64,000 nucleotides of DNA from Oscarella lobularis (GCF_947507565.1 NC_089177.1:186001-250000); one strand, 5' to 3'; shown: positions 43,594 through 57,095, numbered from the stretch's first letter. Numbers and translations: made by a program. Notes: generated by a model from the letters alone, not told the origin.

Positions 43594-45519
43594 CTATTGA
43601 ATCTGCTCGTGAATTTCGCTGATCAGCCGTTGCAAAGAAGAATTCGAAGCTGGAGAAAAAATAAAGAGGAGGGGAGGAAAACAACCAGGGGATATTTACC
43701 CATTATTGATAAGAGTTCCTTCAGTAAGTCGTGCTTCAAAAACCCCTAAAAAACAAATAAAGTCCTGACTAAAACCTCCAATAATCAAATACCAAAATAA
43801 AAGAATCGTGAGTCCTTCCTTTTCTTCCCAAAACCGGTGTCGGTGGGCCAGCCAATTCCAGACAGATATCACGCAACTTACGTTCAATGCCTAAGATATC
43901 ACTAAAAAACGGCTCTAATGAAAGCACTTTCTTTCCCTGCCTTGCTTAGTCAGACACTTCACATAAGCGAGCAACCAGAAATGATATTCCTTAGACGAAC
44001 GAAGGGTTAAAGCGGATGCCACTTGGGACTACAATGTGCAGACATAAAAATCATTTATTTTTTGATCTTACTGATGCACTCACTTCGAGATAGGCTTCAG
44101 TAGCAAGTCGTTGATGACCTGCATCCAGCGATTGCAGTCGTTCAACTCCTTGCCTATTCAAAATCCATAAAATTGACTCCCCCAGGGGCCCACTATACCT
44201 TCGAGTCAACTCCGCTCCTCCCTGAATAGAAGCCAACGGTCCAAGGGCAAAATCGAGACCTGAAATGTAGGAATGTATGCTGGCCGACGATTTCGCGCTG
44301 TCAGATGCGTCCTGGAGTAATATCCTGAAGTGATAACGGTCACAATTGCTTCTGATTGCGTAAACTAGTCCCAAGACTCACCAAGTGCCCAGAGAAGAAT
44401 CGAATGCACAACTGGTTTGATTGGAAAGACTCACGATGGGAATACCTTCTTCGGTGAGTTGGACTTTTGTCAGAGACAAAGCCGTACCCGCTTTCAAAAA
44501 CACGAGACATGGACAGAGTAAAAGTACAGCTCCGCGAACATACTCTTCAATATCGGACCGAGCGATTCGCCTTTGATGACGACAGACTTCTGCTTTGAAT
44601 TCCTGAGAAGAAAGAAGAAGAAAGACAATTCCACCTTAATTTTTGACACGGAAATATTTAATACCAGACGAATAGTTGACCTCCGATTGTTATAGCCATC
44701 ATATAGTAGCCAAAACACTGGAGAATCGATACAAGCGAGGGAAGTACAAGCCCAGGAAAAAGTCTACGAGGTAGAAACCAACTTGTAGAGCACTAAGAAT
44801 AAAAAATTGATTTTCTACCTTTTTCCATTGCTCGTAAAAGTGTGTATGGTTTTATTTTCACACGCAACAGCAGCTAAGTTTCTATGGAGATCCAAATAGA
44901 GTATTATTCTTAGCTTCTAAGTTCGCTGCACCTGCTTCCCGCTATGGCAATGCATCGACTACCAATGCACGTTTCCCACTGCACTTGCTCCCCTTTGCGA
45001 CACGACAGTCGATGAACTGGGCAAAGAGGCGCGATTTACGTACAAAATTCAACGCTATCTGCCCGCATTACTTCGTCCAGCAAGCGCGCTGTTTCGCACT
45101 TCAAGAGTTACCGTTTCCCCCGAAGGACTACTAATCTAATATATGCAAAATTCTGACCTATTCTATGGGGAGACTACCACGTCTATTCACCTGTAACGAT
45201 TTGATTGTTTCGAGGCGTGACGGCGGCAAGCTAATGCCCGTCGTCGAAGTCAGAGAAACGGACACAGAGCCCTCACTACCACTCCTCTCCTGAGACTTAT
45301 AGACATAGAGTAAAACGCTACAAAGGAATGCGATACTCGTCTTACACTAAACGACGATGTAATTTTTCCTTACGAAGAAAAGGGATATTTATATAGAAAG
45401 ATTTTTTTCTAAATACCTTACCATTTTTCGGTTTTTTTGGCGCCGGAGATCCAACGGCGTCCTTCTTTCTCTTCGTTGCTAGGGACCCCTTTGGTCGTCC
45501 CAGCTTCACATTCGAAATC

Positions 45520-45552
<33 letters not shown>

Positions 45553-47932
45553 AACTACGTAATGAGTTATTGCTACTTTGATTGATATAGCAGAAGGAGT
45601 CGTAGAAGCGGCAGATTCAACTTTCGATTCGACAGGAGCCCGACTCTGTCCAACGTTCCCAGTCTGATTTGAAGGAGCAGGCGATCCCCTACACAACTGA
45701 CACTCAAAAAAAATATACACAATTTCATTAACATATGATTTACGTTATTGAACGCATTCCTAACGCCACCGGAGTAATTCTTCTCCGACCGTCCTTCGTC
45801 TTCGTTTCTTTCTGCTTCTCCTTAACGGGACTCTATAACAAAACAAAAAGAATTTTGTGAAAAATTCCAAATATAAGACTCCTCCCTAACATTCTGATGC
45901 GTCGACGAAGCGACGGCTATTCCCTTCACAGTTCCCGAAAACGACGACGCGGAGAAGGCGGTCGCCGGCGGCGGCGGCGGGGGCGGCGGCTGCGAAGGCG
46001 GAGCAACGCTATTCTGAGAAGCGGCAGCTTGAATAGGCTGACTCAAAGCCGTCGTCGTCGTTTTTGTCAGCGACGACGGCAATTGGAGTCCCAAAATATC
46101 GGGATTTTCAATCAATTTCTGTCCGCCGCCGCCGTCTTTGCCGACCGCGTAGCCGTAATTCTCGATGAAAAAATCGTCCTTTTCGTCGTTCGTTATTGGT
46201 CGGCCCAGTTCGTCTTGCGTGAATTCGATGTAGGCGACGGTGCCGTCGAGAGAGCAGAGCATCAATTCGTATCCGCTAGAGTTCCTTGAAATAACGACGT
46301 TTGATCGAATAAACGCGTTCCATGGAGATCGTACCAGGATAAATCGATGATCGATTGCTTGAATATGTCGTGAGTGACGACCAATGGACGTTTGAGACTC
46401 GTCAGCTAGAAAATCAAATAAAGTAATCAAATAATTCCTAAGGATAGACGTACCCAGATGGATAGAGATCGGTCTCGACTCCCAACAGCACAGCACGAAT
46501 ACTTAATTTAAAAAACCGTAATTTTTTAAAAATAAAATTCGCTATGGTTCTACCATGGATACGGGACCATTTCGAGTCAGTAGTCTCGGATTAAATTTCT
46601 AAATAAACGATTATTTTTTCGTGTTAATTATGAATTATTTTCTCACCACTACTTCCACGGCTTTTCGATGTCCAACGAAATCGTCTCCGTGATTCCAACC
46701 ATCGCGTTGGATAATTTTCGCAACGGGACCTTGATTGTTGAGCGCGTGCGCCGAGACGACGGTTTGCCCATCGGGAGACCATCTAAACAACGCTCAATAT
46801 CTCTATAAATAATGATTATGCGATTTACTCACGAAAGTCTCAACACGTACGTCGTTTCTCCACACTAAAAATAACAATAATTATTATTAATTAGGAATAT
46901 TTTTCTAACCCCTTCAAATGGGCCTCGTATCGTCGTCTCTTCCTTCCAGTCTGATGTCCGCCAAATTTTGACAGTCTTGTCAACCGACTAAAGATTAAAT
47001 ATAAATTATTTCTTATCGTCATCGAAAACTATGGGAACCTGAGAAGCGAGATACTTCCCAACCGGATCCCAAGTGACGCCTTTCACGTGACCGTCATGTC
47101 CAATCACAGTAGCCAGCAAATCTAAGAGAAGAAATCAGAACAAAGTTTATGCCCCTTCCTCCTTTCCCTTCTACCAGGCAAATTCTGAGCATCCCATATC
47201 CGTATAGTATTGTCAATGCTACACGTGGCAAGCTTAGAGTCATCAGGAGACCAAGCAAGATCCAAAACATCTTTTATATAAAAAAAAAACAATTCAGAGA
47301 GCCAATAATAATAATTCATTTATTATATACCCTTTTCATGACGTTTCAAAATATAAGAACACGACCAGACTTCGGCGGAGCCAAACTGCAGCTGAGACGC
47401 CCTAACGAACCACAGTACCAGTAGGAACTACGTAAGGGTTAATAATAATAATAATTCTATTCTATTCTACCTGTGTTCCCATATCATGACCAATCCGTCA
47501 TCGGCCCCAGAGGCGAGCATTCCCCCTTCGTGCGACCATCGCACGCAGTTCACGCATCCTATCGTCGTTTTTTTCTTACGAAAGAAGCGCTCTCTCCGTC
47601 TTTTTCTTGCTTACCTAAATGATTTGTCATCGTGCACAGAATTTTCGGAACTTTTTCGTTCTTTTCGTCGCTTTCGCTTCGAACGGGCGCCATATTCCAC
47701 ACGACAATTTGCCCGCTGTCGTCTCCTGTAGACGTACATGTACGGGAGAGGCCCCTTTCGTCTCTAAATGTATCAACCTTGACCGCCTGTAGCAAAGCGG
47801 GTTCCGTCCGGGTGAATGTCGATCGAATAGAGCGGCTTTCCTACATATACGAAACTCATCTATGCTGCTTGAAGGTCTGCTCGCGTTCTAGAGACCGTCT
47901 TCGCCGATCCACGCCGGTTTGAGAAGTTTCAT
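43594..47932 (-). CDS. HIRA: HIRA histone H3.3 chaperone subunit
   Basis: Scaffold of the HIRA complex that deposits histone H3.3 independently of replication. ATG at 47932: [14 protein letters not shown]. An N-terminal WD40 propeller spans about 46200-47900 ([29 protein letters not shown]). The ASF1-binding B-domain near 45760-45830 reads [13 protein letters not shown]. The C-terminal Hira domain (43594-45160) includes [74 protein letters not shown] and [17 protein letters not shown], ending EIHEQIQ. A proline-rich linker (QPPPPPPPP) precedes the B-domain. One Hira-domain intron (43891-43940) has a GC donor. An intron near 45518-45550 carries an ATT trinucleotide run. The whole span is one gene; its C-terminal half is not a separate unknown gene. 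Confidence 0.93.
45518..45552. repeat. (ATT)n microsatellite in HIRA
   Basis: About eleven ATT units, lying between HIRA B-domain and Hira-domain exons. Translating through it gives a run of isoleucines, so it is probably intronic. Confidence 0.75.
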
Positions 47933-47972
47933 TTCGACGGTTAGCGCACGCACGCGTTTCTTTGTTTTCGCG

Positions 47973-48979
47973 ATGGAGATCAATGTGAGTTGCACTGGCG
48001 TTTTGGCGGGCAAGATTGCAGCCTCGTACGGAGCGACACAGATCGCGCGTGCTATTGCTTGCAAGGGAGAATGCAATGTAGTTCTAGCAACGGGCGCTTC
48101 TCAATTCGAGGTAAGCGGAAGGGGTTATGGTACACCCGCGTCATGGAATCCTTATAAAGATGCTCCGGACACTAGTCAGCTTCGATTTCATCGATTGGTC
48201 AAAAGTGACGTGCTTTCACTTGGACGAATACATCGGAATCGACGATTCTCACCCGGCATCATTTGTCAAGTAGAAAATACCTTAATTAATTAATTAATTA
48301 ATTAATCTATATGCATCTACTTAGATATCTTCGTGAACGATTCCTAAATCAAATCAAAGTGCCGCCCAAGCAGTTTCACTTCGTCAATGGAATAAACCCG
48401 GCTGGAGCTGAAGCAGAGTGCGCGAGACTCGACCAACTCGTGAATGACGTCAAAATAGACGTAGCTTTCATTGGCATAGGTTCGAGCATAGAGCATCAAA
48501 TGCCCCCCGCTTTTAAAAAGTCTTGTATTTAGGAGAAAACGGTCACATTGCTTTTAATGATCCCCCAGCTGATTTCGAAACGAAAAAACCGTTTCTCGTA
48601 GTCGACTTGGACGAAGCGTGCAGACAACAACAATTCGGAGAAGGATGGTTCGAATCGCTGGAAGCTGTGCCAAAACAGGTACATAAAACTATTCCCCCCA
48701 CGGAATCTATACACATTCGTCTTCCCAAGGCCATATCAATGAGCGTGCAGCAAATAATGAAAGCAGAGACCCTGGTAGTGACAGTACCAGAGAAAGTACG
48801 ATCACTATTTCTCTCTAAGAAATTAACTGGGGTTTTTTTTATAGCGCAAGGCGAAGGCTGCTAAAGCTGCTATTCAAGGCCCCGTGAACCCGTCAACTCC
48901 TGCTAGCATTCTGAAACGTCATTCTCACTGCGTTCTCTTTCTCGACAACGAATCATCTAGTCTTCTGGCTAAGCCATAG
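47973..48979 (+). CDS. glucosamine-6-phosphate deaminase-like protein
   Basis: Member of the NagB/GNPDA sugar-phosphate isomerase superfamily (glucosamine-6-phosphate to fructose-6-phosphate plus ammonia in characterised members). ATG at 47973: [16 protein letters not shown]. Motifs: [12 protein letters not shown] (phosphate-binding loop), [30 protein letters not shown] with [34 protein letters not shown] and [17 protein letters not shown]. It ends SLLAKP at 48979. The LATGASQFE loop and the DPPADFET segment resemble bacterial paralogues more than vertebrate GNPDA1/2, which read LPTGSTP and NEPGSS. The substrate may therefore differ. The gene has several short introns. The start lies only 40 bp from the HIRA start. 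Confidence 0.8.
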
Positions 48980-49045
48980 ACTAGATGGAACACACACAGA
49001 CATAGACTCCCTTTTCTTAACTGTCCGTCAGGGTATCACAATAAA

Positions 49046-49854
49046 TTACTTATCGTCGAGGTCCCTCAAATAGCGAGCATCAACCGTTAACTGCACGCAA
49101 ACTACGTCATTGCTGTGGCCGTCCTGGAGACGAATAGTCACGCGAATTTCATCCTATAGAGCAATGTATCAACTAGGATCACTGTGACCATTCTGACACG
49201 TACAGCAAACTGCGCGTATTCCAGATACTTTTCCTTGTACGTCACATAATGATACGTGGTGTTTTCTAACCGGAAAAAATTATCTTAATTAAATAACCCA
49301 TATGAATCAAGGATACTAACTATTTGCGTCCAGGGGACAAGGAACAGGGGGATCCGCGCTATTATTATCCAATAGGCACATGTCTTGGACCAGTGAAAAA
49401 TTGCGTTCTTCCCCAATTGTCGGCTTCAACGAAGCGTCCAAATACGCCGCCAGAGAGACCACCTCTTTCCCTGAAAGATCATATAAAAGAAACGGTGTCT
49501 AACTAAAAAGGCAAATCGAACTTGTTTCCAATGTTATATTAGTCCCCAATGCTCCTTCTCTTCGATTCCACGGCCACCCTCCAAAGCTCAGAGTCGCAGA
49601 CTTGAGAGCCGGGCCAACATTTCCTGAGCACACGGACGTGAGGCGGAAGAGCGGAAGAGGAGACCTTTCTATGTACCTGTTTTGTTTAGACTGCTCTGCT
49701 CACAAGGAAGCGCGCATAGGAACTTAGCCGCTTTGCAATCAGGAAGATAGAGATTCTCGTACTGAACTGACGGCAAGACGGGCTCAATAGACACCAGCGG
49801 CGAGAAAAGAGCGAAAAAAGCCAACGCAGCGAAACGAGCCCCAATCATCGTCAT
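49046..49854 (-). CDS. small secreted protein, possibly ML-domain (NPC2/GM2A-like)
   Basis: The ATG at 49854 gives MTMIGARFAALAFFALFSPL, a clear signal peptide. Later exons: CSGNVGPALKSATLSFGG (near 49550-49620), GKEVVSLAAYLDASLKPTIG then CLLDNNSADPPVPCPLDAN (49323-49480), NTTYHYVTYKEKYLEYAQ (near 49210-49265) and VTIRLQDGHSNDVVCVQLTV, ending RDLDDK at 49046. The length (about 190 residues), paired cysteines and beta-rich pattern, with a CPL-type motif, suggest an MD-2-related lipid-binding domain as in NPC2 or GM2 activator. That would imply lysosomal or secreted lipid carriage. Family assignment is tentative; signal peptide and exon order are better supported. Confidence 0.55.
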
Positions 49855-50012
49855 CTCAACGAGAAAAATGACCGCAGGGGGGAGAAAGCAAAGGATTATA
49901 TGGAACGACGAGACTTTTAGTTTCTAATGCCCCCCGGGATTTACAACAGAAAGTGAAACTATGTACACACAGACAAAAATGTAGGAATGCGGACGTACTT
50001 AGGTTTCGATTT

Positions 50013-51207
<1,195 letters not shown>

Positions 51208-51241
51208 TTATCGCGGAGGTAAATCTAAGCGCGTTAGCAAC

Positions 51242-52110
51242 ATGAGCGACCTTGCGGACGAATTGGTAAACGCTCGGTCGCTGTACTGTGCCTCCAATGA
51301 GCTGTACGGCTCTTTAGGGCGTCGAAGGAGCGGCAGCTTTGCCTCATGTCGATGCTTCGGCATACGTGAACGACGTAGGCAAAGCATGTCTCCGTTCAGC
51401 AGAATAATTTCTCGAATTAGGCTAATATTGAGCTTGCCTGGGCTGTGAAGTGTTACGAGCACGCAGAAACGTACTTTAAGGTGGCATTTCGGAGACTTGG
51501 CAAGTCCAATTCGTATCTATCGGTTACTTTAGTTGCTTAGCGCCGTCGAACCGTCGAACCTGCGTTTGACAAGGTAGAGAGTCTAATCGAATTTTGATAT
51601 TAACTGTGTTTGCAGCCAGGATAAGGAAATTAGAGATGAATTCGCAAAACGATTCGGAGATCTAAAAGTAATGAATTTTCTAAAGGTAAACCTGGCTCAT
51701 TTTTTGTCTCTCCTCGCAGATTGACAAAATCAACGAGGATGAGCTCAAATCCAAAGATTCAAAAGCGGTAAAAAATTGAAGATTTAAACTTCAATTTTCA
51801 CAAACAGCTTTCATTTCAGAAATGGAGAGAATTTTGCAATCTATTCGAAAAATCCGTAGAAGAATTCAATTTCGGAACTCTTCTCAGGTAAAAGAAATCA
51901 ATTTTAATTGAAGCCAGACCTCTCACTCCCTCTTTGGATAGACTCGACTCCAGCAAAGGTTATTCAGAAGAGAATACAACAATAGGTGAGAAGCTAGGTA
52001 TGATAGCCACCCAACTAAAATTCTTTGCAGTGCCTAGGGTCCAGTTCTACGCTATAGAACTCGCCCGAAACAAGCAGGGACTCAATGACTGTCATTATAA
52101 GAAAGCTTAG
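51242..52110 (+). CDS. PBDC1: PBDC1 homologue
   Basis: Homologue of human PBDC1, a small conserved protein reported around protein biogenesis; its function is not settled. ATG at 51242 (MSDLADEL). Spliced exons give SAYANIELAWAVKCYEHAET, LLSAVEPSNLRLTR, RDEFAKRFGDLKV, KWREFCNLFEKSVEEFNFGT, LLRLDSSKGYSEENT and PRVQFYAIELARNKQGLND. These match human PBDC1 block by block (MAWAMRAMQHAEVYYKLISS; FNYGTLLRLD; RIQFFAIEIARNREG). It stops at 52110 without the charged tail of the mammalian protein. Introns are 40-60 bp. Confidence 0.88.
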
Positions 52111-52175
52111 TGTGCTTTTCTGTTAGTGTCTCTCATTACACTCAAATAATCAAATAAACTCTCTGCAACAATGTC

Positions 52176-55100
52176 TTAGAGCCAAGTGGCTTTGAACGAA
52201 CCAAAATTTTGAACGAATTTAACGGGACTTTTGGGGCGTGCCAGAACAACGTACGTAGGGCTTACTTCACTCATTTCAATGACACCTTCCTGCATGAAAT
52301 ACTTGAGGGAATTTCGCAGCGAATCCAAAGAAATTGACTCAGCTAATAGAACATTTTGAAAAATAGTTCCTATTCTCTTAGCTCGTTTTTACCGTAGCTA
52401 CAATGACTCTCTTCTACTCTTTTGCTAATAAACGTCTGAACGTAGCGCAAAAAGTCTTTTTCTGCAAAGACAGTTACTCTTAGGGAAACTAAACGGTTTT
52501 TTCACTGACCTTTCATTGGTTCTGCTATCAAGTGTGGCAGGCAACAAGCCATCGACCAATAGGATTCCACCAGAGATCCAATAGTCCCATGGAGAAAGGA
52601 AAGATAAGAAAGATTCTCCTTCGAAGCTACCAACTAATAAACAATGTAATCAAAAAAATATTAATAATTCTTTATAAATCAAGCTTCACTTTATAGGACG
52701 TCTCAGCGAAACATTCTTCCCCATCGTCCAAGCCCCAATTATTGCTACCTCCCTTCAATAAACTAATATAGGATTTGCTTAGAGGGTTCTCTTTGACCTT
52801 ACTGAAGTCTGAGTGCACGTTAGTATGCCAGAACTAACCAAACGTTCTAAAGAATCTGCGAGTACGGTGCGCTGCATTGTGCAAGGCTAAGAAACCAACA
52901 AGAAAATTATAACGTAGACGAGCGACTATTCTAGATCTCCTACATACCAAATTAAAAACGAATTCGTTCCGAAATATACTGCAAAGCTCTTCTGCCGTGT
53001 CTAACAACTACGAGAAACGAGATGAAAGACTTGGAGGTCTTTGAATGCGGAACCACCTTAGTTTGAAATAGAAACTTAGCGCTAGAGGAATCCATTAGAG
53101 CTTCTGTGACGAGCCAAGAAAAGCACAGAGAATGAATAGAAGCAGCTTGGACGAGAAATATCAAAGAACCACTCCTAATAGTTATCGCTCCATGTCTACC
53201 TATGACTGCGTCAATCAGGAAAACCGAAATGACCTAGGAGTCTCTAATTGGTCTTTGAGTAATCCTACGTTATTTGAGAATACCTGGTTGCTATAGTAGG
53301 TCAATTCTAGCAAGCTAGATACGTCCTTTCTAGGACGAATCGTATCGTTCTCGCTGTCATCTAAAAACGGCTTCAAAATGCTCAAACCGTGAGCGAACGC
53401 CTTTTCGCGAGGACCATCAAACCCAAGGGGTCTTCCAACAAAAAAACAGGTATTTGACCCCTCATAAAATGACCCTCTAAAGTACCTGTCTCTTTTATCC
53501 AATTCGCCGCATAACCAAACAAAAGAAGACCGCAACTCTTCCACTAAAACTCCCTATAAAACCATCCAATCAGAGCTCATTTCAAAAACATATAAAAAAC
53601 GGTTACTTCTCTGTATTTATTAGCGAGAAGAAAAGCAACCAGACACGGGCTCATTATCGCCGAAGAATGATCAGCAGCTACAGAAAAAAACACTTGATTT
53701 TCTTACAAGAAAATATCAAAGTAGAGTGCTGACTGTAGAGAACGTGCGTTCCCAATGAGAAAACGGTCTCTCGCGGTACCCCTTCCTCATCCAAATCAAA
53801 ATAGCCGCGTTGGTTATCGAGATACTCCTAGTAGCCCTTATAAATAAGAAATAAATATTGGTCTCTATGACTTGCTTCAAGAGAGAATGGCTGAGCGAAA
53901 TTGACTCGAATCTCGCCAAATGAGCCTCGTAGAACGCTCCATGTTCCTCTCAAAGCGGAGAACAAGGACTCTTTGGTTTTTTCGACTCCAAGCCGTTCGC
54001 TGGTCAACCCCATATCAGGAATCTATACGAAAATGGATTATAAGTACGAGAAATCAGTGCGCAGTCTCTACCTTGTCGTATGAAATGCTAACGGGAACCA
54101 ATAAGACGTCAGTGACGTCACCTTGACACAGAAAAAAGTAGCTACATATAAGTTTTCATCTAATTATTTTCGTAATACCGCTAGCAACGGCATTGACAAC
54201 CATAGACAAAAGGCCACATTTAGCCGGAAGAACTTTTCCAGTTCTACTTCGGCCTCCCTCTACAAAACCACTATTGGTATAAAGGCTCATTTTATTATAC
54301 CAGACATAACGCTTACCCAAATAAAATTCCATGTGTTCATTTTTCTGTAGCAGTTCTGTCATATACTAAGCAGCCACACTGTATAGATATTTTTTTCTTG
54401 ACTGTTGATTTTACTTCTTGGAGAATTGCTTTGTATAGTTTGTCTGTCTCGCCGCTCTCATTGGCCAGTTTTCGTCTTATGAAGAAAGCGCCAAGTCTGC
54501 GTAGAATTGAACTAGAGAACAAGACGGTATACGTTAATTAACAAATACGCCTTGTCTCTTCTTCCCACCTTATTCCACGCAGCTGAAGATTATCTAGCAA
54601 TAATAATTAAAATTTCAAATGATCCCTAAGACACTTCTCCTTACCTCCTGAAGCAATATGAGGCGGCTAGAAAACATACTATAATACCCTCTCTAATTAA
54701 TTTTTTAATTAAACCTTACTTTGATGTTGTGGCAGAATAGGACAAACGTAAGAATGCTGTAGTCAAAGTGGCTCCGATGTACAGGAAGAAAAACGACGGG
54801 AACATTACTCTAGCAAAGAAACGCGTCTAAAATAAAATCAAAATATGAATATTGGTTATATACGTCAGCCGCCGCTTTTATCATCTCCATCTGTCCTCTG
54901 TGAACTTGAATCCCCGCTGTGACCGAATTGAAAAGTTTAAATAATACAAAACCAGCCAATCTAGATACACACACAAATAGATACTTATAAAAAATTAAAA
55001 GGTCTATAGATTACCTGATGATTGCGCCACTTGTTGAACTGGCCATGCCATCAATTAACTTCTTAGCTCGTTCTAAATTTGACTATATCAGAAAGGAAAT

Positions 55101-55508
55101 ATAATAAGTAGAACACATGCTTTTAATCTGGTCTATTGTTTCTAGATTTTCCTCAGCTTCCTTCTCAACAGCCTCTTCAATTCTATACCCAAAAATCAAA
55201 TTATCTATTAATTATTATTGTTATTTTGGTACCTGGTTGCCTTGAGGACTGCTTCATTTAGAATTGGATGCTTCCGGGGAACTTGTCTTCCGTAGCAGAA
55301 AGAGATGCAAGGGAAAAATTTGCTACTAAAATAAACGCGTAAAATTAAAAATCAAATTTCCCCTTCCGTCATTTACTCGTATGATAAATAAATCTGAAGA
55401 ATATTCTCGTAGCCGCCTTCATAATCACAAGACTGATTCTATGAAGAGAAATAATGAAATTATTAAAAATTTCTATTTTAATTATTTACTCTGCTCAGTG
55501 GCGTGCAT
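52176..55508 (-). CDS. GPAM: glycerol-3-phosphate acyltransferase, mitochondrial GPAT1/2 type
   Basis: First step of glycerolipid synthesis: acylates glycerol-3-phosphate at sn-1, at the outer mitochondrial membrane. ATG at 55508 (MHATEQ), then SKFFPCISFCYGRQVPRKHP. Acyltransferase core: SSILRRLGAFFIRRKLANES (near 54480-54520), motif FVEGGRSRTGKVLPAKCGLL (near 54215-54275), and GVEKTKESLFSALRG followed by FGEIRVNFAQPFSLE (near 53900-54000). The C-terminal half matches GPAT1 around SSLLELTYYSNQVF, ending VQNFGSFKATWL at 52176. The third motif reads EGGRSR where GPAT1 has EGTRSR. Many short exons, not all placed. The block order fits GPAT1/2 rather than the peroxisomal DHAP acyltransferase. Confidence 0.82.
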
Positions 55509-55618
55509 CGTTCACAGCAAAGCCCGCTGAATTTCGCTCGCGCTATCGTGTCTGACGTAACAAGCGGAATCCTGACGCGATAGGTGATTGGTGGAAAAGG
55601 ATCGTTTCGAACTAGAGC

Positions 55619-55870
55619 CTAAAATCGATTCTCTTTGACGCCAATTTGACGTCGATGCGCGCGACTCGCGTTCTGCTTTCGTTTCGACTTCGTTTTCGTC
55701 GCGCTTCGCTTCGGACGATCGGGAGCGGCGGCGGCGAATCGCTCTTTCCACGCCGGATTGCGTTCGCTCGACGGCGCGACGTCACGCGACGTTCCGTTTG
55801 CGACGTCCGGTGCGCGATTTTCCCATTTCGCGTAGACGTCGTTCAATCGACCAAGCTGCACTTCGTCCAT
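55619..55870 (-). CDS. small basic hypothetical protein
   Basis: An uninterrupted 83-codon frame beginning MDEVQLGRLNDVYAKWENRA. It is followed by a lysine- and arginine-rich half (RPKRSATKTKSKRKQN). I do not recognise the family. The acidic/amphipathic start and basic tail look like a real small nuclear protein rather than random sequence, and the reading direction agrees with its neighbours. It lies 110 bp upstream of the GPAT start; the inverted repeat at 55927-56002 would fall in its leader. It could also be GPAT 5' leader sequence. Confidence 0.35.
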   Translation of the reverse strand: MDEVQLGRLNDVYAKWENRAPDVANGTSRDVAPSSERNPAWKERFAAAAPDRPKRSATKTKSKRKQNASRAHRRQIGVKENRF

Positions 55871-55926
55871 GAGAACGTGCACTCGCTTCACGCACGTTAG
55901 GGACCCGCGCGAAGCAGCGCGAAGCT

Positions 55927-56002
55927 GCCCGGCGCAATCCGTAGGTGACGAAACTACGAATTTGGATTTTAGATCTTAGATTCATCACGGATTGCGCCGG
56001 GC
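55927..56002. repeat. 16-bp perfect inverted repeat
   Basis: Arms GCCCGGCGCAATCCGT (55927-55942) and its exact complement ACGGATTGCGCCGGGC (55987-56002) flank a 44-bp AT-rich loop. It could be a stable hairpin in a leader or a tiny transposon-like element with terminal inverted repeats. Confidence 0.85.
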
Positions 56003-56172
56003 TAGCACTGGCTGGTTTGCGCATTTTCGGATAAAATCTTCGCTGCGTAAAATCTTTCGACTTGCGGGAGAGAAATTTGCATCAGAGATTGCACAGACAG
56101 AGTTCATTTACTCTCTATAATTTACTGGAGTGTCGATGTTACGGTCCTTGCCATCTCAAAAGGCGTAACGTC

Positions 56173-56919
56173 TCAAACACTTCTGGTTCTTCTGACTAAA
56201 TAACAAACAAATTCTACCACTTCTTCAAAAAAAGGAACATAATGACACAGCCATTGCCACCAGCTTTCTTTCTGAAGAGCAACTGCTTGCTGTCTTCCAC
56301 ACTTCTTGACAAAATCTTGCAACAGCTTAGTACTTGCTTCAAACTCTTCTTTGAGCATATTACGCTTCACTTGGCTGAGGTTCGCCAATAGTGGAAAAGT
56401 CACGCAAAATACTCTTTCTGGTTTCAAGCCTAACCTTTGACCAACTGATGACATTATAATTTTTTTTTCAGCCTGTTTCTTAGCTTCTTCATTCATTCCG
56501 TCACAGTGAGTTACAACAATCGCACAGTGACTGTACATCTTCTTTTCCAGACATTGAGCAACATCAAGAAGATGCTTTTCGTCCAACCCATTTTCCTCAG
56601 CGACGTCGCTGAGAGTTAGCACGAATAGGATCAGATGTAATCCACCGCATTTTTCAGCGAACGATGTTATGGACTTTTTGACGGAGTACGCAGAAATTAT
56701 TTCGTCTACCCCACAGCTGTCTATAGCTCTGACGTTCAAATTCAGTCCTGACAGCGCTGTAGAAAAGACTGACGCGTCGATGCAAGTGGCCGAGCGCAGA
56801 GAAGCTGCCAGTGACGATTTCGCTGCTTCGAACACGTTTTTTCCAGCAAACTGATTCGCAACCGTTCTCTTGCCACTACCGGTTCTTCCTACAAGAACGA
56901 CGTTCGCTTCAGAGTTCAT
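56173..56919 (-). CDS. AIG1/GIMAP-like GTPase 1 (degenerate P-loop)
   Basis: Intronless, 248 residues from the ATG at 56919 (MNSEANVVLVGRTGSGK). AIG1-type GTPases act in immune cells and host defence in animals and plants. G1 reads GRTGSGKRT, with arginine where serine or threonine normally coordinates magnesium. G3 is IDSCGVDE instead of DTPG. The AIG1-typical block is LHLILFVLTLSD, and the G4-like motif VVTHCDGMNEEAKK is present. The C-terminus is aromatic and hydrophobic (WWQWLCHYVPFFEEVVEFVC), perhaps a membrane anchor as in some GIMAPs. GTP binding may be weak or lost. Confidence 0.75.
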   Translation of the reverse strand: MNSEANVVLVGRTGSGKRTVANQFAGKNVFEAAKSSLAASLRSATCIDASVFSTALSGLNLNVRAIDSCGVDEIISAYSVKKSITSFAEKCGGLHLILFVLTLSDVAEENGLDEKHLLDVAQCLEKKMYSHCAIVVTHCDGMNEEAKKQAEKKIIMSSVGQRLGLKPERVFCVTFPLLANLSQVKRNMLKEEFEASTKLLQDFVKKCGRQQAVALQKESWWQWLCHYVPFFEEVVEFVCYLVRRTRSV

Positions 56920-57095
56920 TTGCAAACGTAGCTAGACGTCCCGTATGCTCTGATTCTGAACTTCTCCAAGAACTCGAGTTGGGACGCTTGTGATTAGTCA
57001 TTAGGACAACCGCATGCAAAAAATTAGGATTTTGCTAAAAGCACGGGTATCACGTACAGTGTGCTACAAACAAACAAACAAACACGTCACCACTG

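Noticed and set aside
43594-45160. Separate unknown gene downstream of HIRA
   Set aside because: After splicing, the exons match the HIRA C-terminal Hira domain in order, so they belong to HIRA.
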